From NCBI GenBank assembly GCA_012934845.2, contig WNNJ02003121.1, forward strand, positions 31,938-95,937: a DNA stretch of 64,000 bases, read 5' to 3'. Positions 54,658 through 64,000 of the stretch are shown here, one piece after another; the stretch's first letter is position 1; each line of letters opens with the position of its first letter. The notes beneath the pieces were generated by a model. It saw only the letters and a list, made by a program, of their open reading frames with translations, was not told where the DNA came from and searched no databases. This DNA comes from Pomphorhynchus laevis (lineage: Eukaryota > Acanthocephala > Palaeacanthocephala > Echinorhynchida > Pomphorhynchidae). A program made the translations under genes and the position numbers.

Positions 54658-55792
54658 TGTTTAAATTTTGCTGTCTAAAAGGACGTCTAAAAATTAAATA
54701 TTTCTACAAAACGATAAAGGAAGATTTTGATGACTCAGTTTCTGTTATAAAATTTCGGTATCTTTATGTAAAACAAAAATTACGAACATAACAAAGTAAT
54801 TGATAATTTACTGTTAACTGCGATTGAAATATGAAACAAAGATGTTAACTTTCTACAAAATACATAAATATCAAAGGGTGATACATGCTCATTGTTTATT
54901 ATTTTTACACTTAAATGTTCCTTGCAAGGTTATAGGGTTTTGTCTCAAAAATGTAATTTTTGAATTATGCAATTTAATTTTTTCAATTTTTAATCACAAC
55001 ATTTTACACTATTACCGCTATAGAACGTTATATGTTTAATCGATTTGAATAAAAATTTGGATTGCGGTATTTTCGAAATTTCTGTATCCAAAATTGATGA
55101 AACATTGTTGAATAATAATGGAAAATTTCGAGCAATTTGAATTTAAATTAAAATTTTTACTAAAAAATGAAATTTAACTTAAAATTGCTCAAACGTTTCT
55201 GACATTTGTGTAAGGGATAAAATGAGATTGTATAATTTTGTCAAAACTTTATAAGTTTTACTTATGAAATGTGGTATTTATAAGATTTTTAATTAAAAAT
55301 TAAAATCTTTTTTTCCGCAACTAGAAGCTTCCACATAAAAATATTTCAAATGTGTAAGAGTGTCGATGAATACTATTTAATTTTAAAAAGCAAAAATACG
55401 CCTAATGGGAAAGACCCTAAATGTGTTTTAGACACTGGCATCTAGTAGAAGGTCATTATCCCGAAGCGCTTGTAAGCTTTTTTTATTGTTTAGCATAGCG
55501 GTTATTAAAACTCGTGGTTTTTTATGTTGCATTCCAGTCAATTTCAACATAGAAAAAAGTAAAAGAAAAGACGTAGAAAAACTTTTAGAGTTAAAATATA
55601 CAAAACTCATTTACTTAAGAAGATAAAAGTACTAAGTGTTCAATACTTACAATAAAATACTTATAACTCTGGTAAAAAATTCTTGGTTAAAATACTTACA
55701 ATAATACAACAAATTACAACGACCACCAGATCGAACATTTAATTGAGCGACGACTAGAACCATACAGTCCAGACAAACGGAATCAAAATATT
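54658..55792. other. Spacer with one small minus-strand frame
   Basis: AT-rich. A 60-codon minus frame (55610-55428) ending HKKPRVLITAMLNNKKSLQALRDN reads like coding sequence, but nothing else supports it and no family is recognised. Confidence 0.35.
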
Positions 55793-58560
55793 ATGAAAAG
55801 TGAAGGTGAAAAATGCCAAAGCGCAAACGCAATAATAAATCAGTCGACAAACTCGTTGAATAACCATCGTGAACAATATGTAGAGTTGGAAGTCGAATGT
55901 GATGCTTCTGATTGTGATATATTGACTATTTTATGTGTGAAAGCGGATGAAATGGACAATTACCGTAAACGAGCTTTTATCTACGATTTTTGTTGCGCCT
56001 GTCAAATATCTCCTTTATTAAGCACTGGGAATAGCTTGAATCCAATGATTTGTAATGAATCTATTTCCGATCATTGTACTAAACTGTTACCCTGCCAGAA
56101 GATATTTAAATCTGAAGTATCTTCCAGATCAAGCCGGTGACGTTCATTGCCCTTTACCAGTTCAATCAAGTATTGGTGAGCAGACCAAATCTAACTGTCT
56201 ACCTAGTGTGAATAATGGGAACGTAAAAAATAATAGATGTTCTACTACTTTATTAAGCAGTAGTAGTTCTACTTCTCAGTATAGTAGAACTGCTTCTATC
56301 TCTATTAATATAATGATCTTCTCACCTGATTACGTCAAAGAACAGTCACAGATTGGATTATCACCTGATGAGCCTGCATTCACGTTGCAAAACTCTAAGA
56401 TATCATCCAAAAATACATGTGAACTTCAATGTGAAACTACTGATAATGGCCATTTCATCAAGCCAGGTTGCTCGGCAAAGAACGATCAAATCCTTTTAAA
56501 AATTTCAAGGATTTATGACACTATTAATGCACTAACAGAGTCCTCTTCCATAAACGGTTAAATGATGATTTGTTACAGGTTCGTACTTGACGGTCATTAC
56601 TCCTCAGAGATGTTTCATCAGATTTCCGGTATCATAATTATTTCACTTTATGTATTAATAAGATGGTAGAAAATTGTAAGAATCGCCCTCGATTATTGAA
56701 TGTTGTTTTACAAGACGGTAATCAACTATTTTAATTCTTCAAAATTCATTTCATTTACGGGGCTCACCGGTACGAATACTTAAAGATCTCGATGTGGCAG
56801 AGCTTCAACAATTGCGTGCTACTTATGAAACTTTAAAGCAACACCTGACTTAAGGCGAAAAGAATTTAACGATTTAAAATGTTCAGGTCGTATTCATTGG
56901 ATACCACTGACATTGGTTCCATTTTAATATCCTTCGCTTCCATAAATGGTTAACAGCACTTAAATGATGATTTGTTACAGGTTCGTACTTTACGGTCATT
57001 ACTCCTCAGAGATGTTTCATTTGATTATATTTACTGCAACTCACTTAGAAAAAAAGGTTTATTTTGTGCTAATTAGCATGACTTTCGTAGTAATTACTCC
57101 ACGGTCACAATTTTACTGATTGTATAGGAGTCTAGTCTCTTCCAGGTTGATGGGAGTGTAGATGCTGATGCCATTTTTTCGATTTATTCAAGGCTTTCGA
57201 TTATAAGCGACATGATTTACTAATTGCTAAAATGTATCAGATGGTAATTGACCCACGTATAGTTCAATGGGTACAAATTTTATTTTTTATCGATCTTACA
57301 AAGTTCCCGTAAATGGCGTATTCTCGTATTTGTATTCCATTCAGAGCGGTGTGCCACAAGGCTCAGTATTAGGACCTTTGCTTTTCTCAATATATATTAA
57401 TGATTTACCAGGTAGACTTCATTCAAACTCGTTCTTGTACGCGAATGATCTTAAAATTTGGATAGTATATATTCGCAAAATGATTTCGGTGTATTGCAGG
57501 AATATATTCGGATAGTTCCAATCTGGGCTCGTGACAACACCCTTTTGATTAAAGAATCTAAATGCATCGTTTTATCCATCAGCAGTGGCAATAGTAATCA
57601 GCCCTTAAATTGTTTTCTTGACAACTATTTGATTGTGCAAACTGAACATGTCATGAATCTTAGTGTATGAGATTACGCACACTAAGATTACGCACACGAG
57701 ACTACGCAGTACAATGTTTGAATAAATTGAACCGGAAAAGAGTAACCAATTGTAGCTACTTGTAGCTACAAATAGTAACTACTCAATTCTTTACGCAGAT
57801 GACTTTAAGATGTGGAGGACAGTTTACGACAGATACTGATCTCTTACAAGAAGATGTAAATCAACTAAATGATTGGTGTCGTTATAAAAGCTAACTGCTT
57901 GATCCAGACAAATATATCATATATTCACATTGGATATGCTAAACGTGTTCCTTCATAGACGGTATAACAATCAAAATTGTATTAAAAACGACAGATTTAG
58001 GCATCATTAAATTTAATGACCTAAAATCACTTAATCACGTTACTTACACTTCAAGCAAGTGTCTTCGCCTACTAGGTATGCTGCTTAGATCCTAAGACAC
58101 TCTTGACGCTAAATGCTTCCGCCTTATTTCCAATACATTTATACGCAGTCACATATAGTACGCCTCTCTAGTGACATACCCATCCCCCAACTTAGAAGTG
58201 AGTTGGAGCTATATGAGCGAGTTCTGAGAAAATACACTCATCTTATACCGTCATTACGGAATGTAATATATCTTGATAGACTCAAAATTTTAGGGCTCCA
58301 ATTAGTAGAATTTGTTTAAGAGAAGCTGATTTGGTGTTTGTTTGGCGGTCTCTATCCGATCCAAAGTACCATTGTCGACATATATTTAACCCGATGAATT
58401 CATCTGTTCTCCGAGGTCAATTTATTTCTTTGAAAGGTAGAATACGTCTAAAGACGAGTTGCGCTATGCTCTTTGACATAATCGACGAAACGTGGAACAG
58501 CTTGCCTGTATATGCCGTCTGCCCAACAACCTCAAAAATCTTAAAAAACGACTAATCAAA
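55793..58560 (+). mobile_element. LINE D (CR1/L2-like), degenerate
   Basis: ORF1 starts at 55793 and has the same N-terminal finger type as LINE A (CDASDCDILT ... FIYDFCCAC). A Ser-rich middle follows to about 56560 in another frame. The RT palm appears at about 57330-57450 (QSGVPQGSVLGPLLFSIYINDLP, FLYANDLKIW), and a C-terminal ETWNSLPVYAV lies near 58490-58520, as in CR1/L2 elements. Many breaks. A duplication of about 80 bp (56543-56620 and 56940-57017) interrupts it. Confidence 0.75.
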
Positions 58561-59611
58561 TTAGCTAACTGAGTCTACGTATTTAATATAATTATAAATA
58601 AACAAAACATAATAATGCTAAATCAAAATTTAATAATTAAATAATAAAATAAATAATGGTTTTAAGATTTTTTATAAAAAATTTATTGAAATTTGAAATA
58701 AAAGTAAGTTTATGAATTGATTAATAAATAACAGACGTTGTATCAGAATAAGGATTAGAATAAGGATTAGGACACATTTTAACTGATTTTCTGTTTTGCT
58801 TCTCTCTTTTTCTCCTTATTAATTTTTCTGTTTCCGATATTCCCAACAATGTGCTTACCTGGACGATGTATCTATAATAATTGATAAAGTCTTCATTCAA
58901 ACATTTAAAAAATGACAATAAATGTTTCCAATAAACACAATTATATGTCTGCTGCTTACATGAATTTTAATCTAATGTGCAATTTTCCAATTATATCAAC
59001 GCATCTTACAGTTTGGACTTAAAGGAAATGATGAGTTACCTCTTGAAAAGCGATTCAAAACCTTATCAAAGCTAAAAAAGTTATAAGCTTCTTTCATATT
59101 TATAAACTTTAAACTATTGATACCTATTAATACAGGAGACTAACCAATGTTTTATCACACGGCAGTTTTTAATTAACTTATGCCGTTTCAAATTATTAAG
59201 AGTACATACAAAGATGACTTTATGACTTAATTCTGTAACTGTTTTTCTTCTATGATTTAGAAAATTCCTGAATAATAAAATTCTCAACATTTTATGCTTC
59301 AATAATTAAAATTTTCAACATTTTATGCGTTAACATAATGACATTACGTAACTTAAATTACGTAATTTAGCTAAAATGCTTTAATCATCTGTATGAAAGG
59401 CAGATTTTTGAAAACTGCAATTCTTACTGGTTGAAATCGAGATTTGCGCATTTATAAACTCACGTATCATCATCTGAAAGATTCAGCTAAGAAGATGCTC
59501 ATTCGAAACGTAAAATTGATTTGCTTCTTAAAAACCTTTTTTGTAGGTTTACTAAACGATAGTTTTTACAATTTTACCATTAGCAAGCACTAACTTAAAT
59601 TAGCATTTCAG
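58561..59611. other. Spacer upstream of PAF1
   Basis: AT-rich; no gene or repeat recognised. The last bases before the PAF1 ATG (TAGCATTTCAG) form a splice-acceptor-like sequence. Confidence 0.55.
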
Positions 59612-62600
59612 ATGGACTCGTTTACTCATCGAAATGGTGGAGTTACTGCCGAATCCAGGATTAAGTAAATATTACCGGCACTACTGCCATAAATTAATTT
59701 TTACTTGACTTTAGAAATGCCGACATTCTGTGTAAGATCAAATATACGAACAATTTACCAGATATTCCGTTTGACGCCAAATTCATTAAATACACCTTTG
59801 ACAATTCGAGGTACGGATGTTTATTATATTTATCAATTAAAACTATTTACTTTATAGGCGATTTAAAATATTTTTTATAGGTTTCTATACAATAAAAATC
59901 CTATGTTACGAAACAGGATATAACTATACAAATGAATTAAATTTGAGATAATTTAAAATAACAAGAATCACCATTTACCGGTGATGCGTATTCCCATATA
60001 GAATGGTTCGTCTCATTCTCTGGATTTGTATTCCCAGGATTCCAAAGTTTATTTTGATGCCCCCTTCACAGCTGCTAGTTAGACCATATATCATATAGTT
60101 TATGATCTAGTTAGACCATATAGCACACGCTCCTTTATGTCCCCTACATCATTCCTAGTTAGACCCTATAGCATATGTTGACATTGCCCATTTTAGTTGT
60201 AAAATAGACAATTTGCAAGATTAAAATGTAGAATTTCAACTGATTACTTAATTGGGTGATCAAAGTGTCGATCACACGTTATTGCTTTTGCAGATATGTT
60301 TCAAGTGAATAACGCTTGCAACACATTAGATTATTTCCAGGTTTTTATTTAAAATTATATTCCATTGTATCGTTTAAATAAAGTACTATTTTATATCTTA
60401 ATTCAAGAGATTTCTAGGGTTCCCAAGGGATTCGGAATAGTTTTTATAAATCATAAAAATGTTTCCCGATATCATGGGCCCAACTGAAATGACATTTTTG
60501 CAATGCCGGTCGTACATAGAATCACATCGAATAATCCATAATTTATTCGTCAAGAACTGCTTCTAATCAGGCAAAGTTTAATGTCATATTAATTTATAAA
60601 TATTAATTATAAATTATGTGAAATGTGGATTACAAGCTGCAATTTGAGTACATAATTTGTTTACTGTTAACATTAGCTTTTTAATTTAATAGTTTTGATT
60701 TAATAGTTTAATTTAATAGTTTTAAATTAAAAGTTTGTGAGATAATGTAGCATACAATGAGCCACTGACGAAGCCGTAAGGCGACGAAAGCTTTGGCAGT
60801 ATATAATAATAACTCAGCTCAGCCTTTAATCTGATTAACTTTTACATCTTAATATTGTAATTGATTTATTATGATATCAAGGTTGATATCTTAATTAATA
60901 ATAAATTTACGCATTATTTCACTTAATAAATTTTCTTAATAAATTTACGCATTGCTTTCAATAGTAACGAAGGATAGTAAATATCGAAGATTCAATTATA
61001 TCTTTGTTGAATTCTTCGTATCATTTTAGTAGACGTTAAATCTATTTTAAAAATTAAAATTCTTCGATTTTACGATTACGCAGCAATCATAGATGATTAA
61101 GAAAGATCTAATTTGTGAAATTAAACCCTCCTTTTGGTTGCTGTTGGATTGTTTGTTTTAAAATGATATTCCGTCCACTTAACAAATTTCATATGTTCAC
61201 ACATCTTATTTGTTCTGCAAAATAGATTTATAAATTACAAGCCTACATCACTTGAAAAAAGTCACAAGTGGGATATTCAAAACGACATTGACTTGGAAGT
61301 ATCTGTTGATCTAATAAATAGACAATTATACAAAATTGGTCCGGAACCCGGTATAGAACTATACTTTAGTTTATTGTCTTTAATAAAAATTTACTTCTTT
61401 AAGCTGTGTTGCATCCAGACGACGAGAAATTACTAGAAGACGAACCCGTTAATCGCGCAAATGCACACAGGTAAAAATTTCAATCCTATCATTGTCATTT
61501 TAGTTCATATGTTCCTTTTATAATTAAAGTAGATATACCGGAATTACCGGTATTTTCGGTTTTACGTTTGAATTTATCCAAGCTAAATCCAGCCATCAAA
61601 TTATTGTAATCGCGAGGCCCATGGACTCTAATCGATTTCTAAGGAAAAAGGAATAAAGAGATAAAAGAATTTATCTTTAAAGAGATATTTACTTAAAGAG
61701 TTAAAATAGGAGATGCTAGTCTCTTTAGTTTCTTTCCGTAATGCAAGCGATACATTAAAGACATTCACATTTGATATGAAAGTATTTAGGAGGTTATAAA
61801 GTTACCTTTGAAAACAAAAATAAGGTTGAAAAGTTACCTTTTAACTTTGAAAACAATTGAGTGATTTGAGAGATTATGTCGCTGCACTTACGTTATGAAA
61901 TTAGAGCTAAAATATGATTATCACACAATAAAAATGTGCAGAGGCAGACGGTGCGTAAAATACATCATTAAAAATGTACAAGAGCTTATATGTACACGGT
62001 AATTGGGTAAAAATTACCCAAATTAATTATTTAATTAAATAATTAATAATTATTTAATTTTTATAATTATTTCAAATTATCAAAGCGATGACCATCTGTT
62101 TTAATTTTCTGCTTTTTCAGTAAAATGTTATTTTATCTTCTGATATTTACGCTCAAGGGCCGAATTGAATGCTCGGATTGTGCCTTGGCTTCGAAAAACG
62201 GAATACATCGGCTCGACTAATCAGATGAACATTAGCCGTGATTCAAATCTTGATTCCAGGTTGGCTGTCTGATTAATCTTATGCCTTTAACTAATATATA
62301 TCTAAATTGTTTAGCAGATCAACTAAAATAAAGAAACGAGTGGAAGAATCAATCAACTTTCCTTCCAGAGAACAACAGATTGAAACGATTGAGAAGTCAT
62401 TTGACGATGCTCAGAAACTTGTGAGTAAAAACCAGAAAATATTTAGATGGACTCTGAATTTATTTGATTGTTTGATCGCTTAGATTGAAAACCATTACAG
62501 TAAACCTCATGTGCATAAGATTGCTGAGTGGTACATTTTTCCGGATGAGGAAGTAATTAATAATTGTGGCTTTTACTTCAAAAATTATCAAATTTGTTTT

Positions 62601-63660
62601 AATTAAAATAGATATGGCCATTTCCGTGCTCGCAGGTTATATTTGATGACGATCCTACACCTAATGGTTTTGAAATGGATGCTACAAAGCTTACTTCTGA
62701 GGCCCTAATTAGGTAACGCGAGTTTGCAAATAAATTATTTAAAAAGTTTAGGTTTCAAAGTTATAAAACCATCGTTTATGATGTGCCACATTAAAATTAT
62801 GTAATTATTAACTAATGAGCTAAAGATAAAATGTAAATCATTTATAATGTGGCATGAAAATTGGCATAAATAATATAATAATATTATTTTATTATCCAAC
62901 CGAATCAATTTCATAATGATTCTTGTTGGGCATAACTGCTATGGTGTAAGTTAATCGAAAACGACTACCCACATACAGTTTAAAGACCGTTCCTGGACCG
63001 AGATTCAACTGAATTTGTAAACTAATCACTCTATTTTGTTTGCGTGTATGCTAATATTAAAAAGATTTCCAATCTAGCAAAAATTGTTTGATCCGTAGCT
63101 GATCAATAAAGAGTCGTTATACTGAGATTCGACTGAATTTGGAATTTGTAAACCAGATCAATCAATTGATCTTAGCTGATCAATAAAGAGTCGTTATCTA
63201 TAATTAATTAAACTTTATAAACTATAAGGTTCATTTTAGCTGTATGATTAATATAGGAACGTTTAAAAACAATAAGAAAGATTGTTACAGTTATTACGCG
63301 CTCGGTTATGATTGATCGGTTACATTGAGCTATTAGAAATAATCATTTATTGCATTTTGGTTAGATTGCATAATTAAAACTTTAAATTATTGATTGAAAT
63401 TAACTATATAGTAATTAATTTAGAGCGATTACAGATCATAACGATGAACAATTTATGGGATATTTTTTGCCAGATCATCAGTCACTTGAAAAGTTAACAA
63501 ATTCAGATGATAGCAAATTACCAGAAAATAAAGAATATTTTTTTCGAATGAATCGAGATTACAACTGGAATGTGAAAGGATCCTCTACACAGCAAGGCGA
63601 AGAAAGCTATTTTGTAATTTTCAATGATGATAAGGTTACCTATGCACCGTTCGATACAAG
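59612..63660 (+). CDS. PAF1: PAF1, RNA polymerase II-associated factor 1 (exons 1-9, 3' end beyond window)
   Basis: Nine exons join in phase: 59612-59664, 59715-59810, 61226-61350, 61404-61470, 62158-62259, 62318-62420, 62484-62552, 62612-62712 and 63424-63660, giving 317 codons. The product follows animal PAF1 in order: CKIKYTNNLPDIPFDAKFI, NYKPTSLEKSHKWD, VSVDLINRQLYKI, HPDDEKLLEDE, VPWLRKTEYI, IETIEKSFDDAQKL, NHYSKPHV, CSQVIFDDDPTPN, GYFLPD and RDYNWNVKG. PAF1 is the core subunit of the nuclear PAF complex, which travels with Pol II and supports H2B ubiquitylation and H3K4/K36 methylation. Five introns are 50-63 bp; the others are 1415, 687 and 711 bp. Exon 9 ends at AG|GTATTT, so the acidic C-terminus lies past the window. 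Donor of exon 5 (AG|GTTGGC) is weak. Confidence 0.93.
60761..60797 (+). ncRNA. Hammerhead-like motif in PAF1 intron 2
   Basis: GCCA (60761-60764) can pair with TGGC (60794-60797) as stem I. CTGACGA is 60765-60771, stem II GCC/GGC (60773-60775 with 60780-60782), GAAA 60786-60789, and AG/CT forms a minimal stem III. Three extra bases (GAC) sit between stem II and GAAA, so it may be a decayed copy. Confidence 0.45.
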
Positions 63661-64000
63661 GTATTTTGCTAATTATTTATTGACAGGCTGTATAAATTAA
63701 ATTTTTAAATTCGTATTAGCAAATAAGTTTTTTATCTCATATCTGATGTTTTAAGTTAATGTCAATGGATGATATTTTAAAATATAAAGATTAAATTTAG
63801 AAATTGAAAAAAATTTGAAACGCAATTATTAAACGCAGATAAAAAAGTCGAAAAACTGCAATAAAAGAACGACCATTTGGAACATTCTACTAATTATTTA
63901 TTATGTAGTCAAACTCTGTTCAAATTATATTTTATATTTCTTGCTATGATCGAACTTTCTAAAATATTTGAAAATATGAAATTAAAAAATATTTTGTCAG
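63661..64000. other. Probable PAF1 intron
   Basis: AT-rich sequence after the exon 9 donor. No further PAF1 exon is recognisable before the window ends. Confidence 0.6.

Noticed and set aside
54600-54791. Plus-strand 63-codon frame at the NUDT9 start
   Set aside because: It overlaps the start of NUDT9 on the other strand and shows no family features.

Overview
The window is about 64 kb of AT-rich animal nuclear DNA. It has five recognisable protein genes, two weaker candidate genes and a dense layer of retroelements. The intron-bearing gene that can be modelled (PAF1) has 50-63 bp micro-introns next to a few larger ones. With animal-type HIRA, FITM2, NUDT9 and MOV10 homologues, this points to an invertebrate with compact introns, possibly a nematode or a similar protostome; the sequence alone does not settle the phylum.

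Layout. 1-4.44 kb: two fragments of an I/Jockey-type LINE (here LINE B). 4.44-8.34 kb: a 380-bp satellite array, then inverted copies, enclosing a 103-bp-arm fold-back and a tRNA-box/hammerhead-like segment. 8.6-20.2 kb: a possible three-exon gene whose first intron (10.8 kb) holds LINE A and LINE B copies. 20.9-21.9 kb: Penelope-like (PLE) endonuclease remnant and LINE remnant. 22.7-25.9 kb: intronless MOV10/Armitage-type helicase gene. 27.3-29.5 kb: PLE-type repeats with two well-formed hammerhead ribozymes, then LINE fragments. 30.4-32.2 kb: short HIRA-like WD-repeat gene. 34.4-37.0 kb: minus-strand LINE of a third type (LINE C). 38.0-38.9 kb: FITM2-like gene. 40.0-53.2 kb: LINE B fragment, two nearly full-length LINE A copies head to tail, and further LINE pieces. 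53.9-54.7 kb (minus): NUDT9-like ADP-ribose pyrophosphatase. 55.8-58.6 kb: degenerate CR1/L2-like LINE (LINE D). 59.6 kb to beyond the end: PAF1 in at least nine exons.

The host genes do not form an operon or pathway. HIRA and PAF1 both act on chromatin and transcription, and a MOV10/Armitage helicase would be expected to act in RNA silencing of elements like those around it; that link is inference. The most unusual signals are RNA-level: two complete type-I hammerhead ribozymes in a 464-bp direct repeat, at least four more hammerhead-like cores elsewhere, and a LINE family (LINE A) whose copies each carry a different short tandem repeat 5' of ORF1, keep a 37-nt ORF1/ORF2 overlap, and share a 3' stem-loop.
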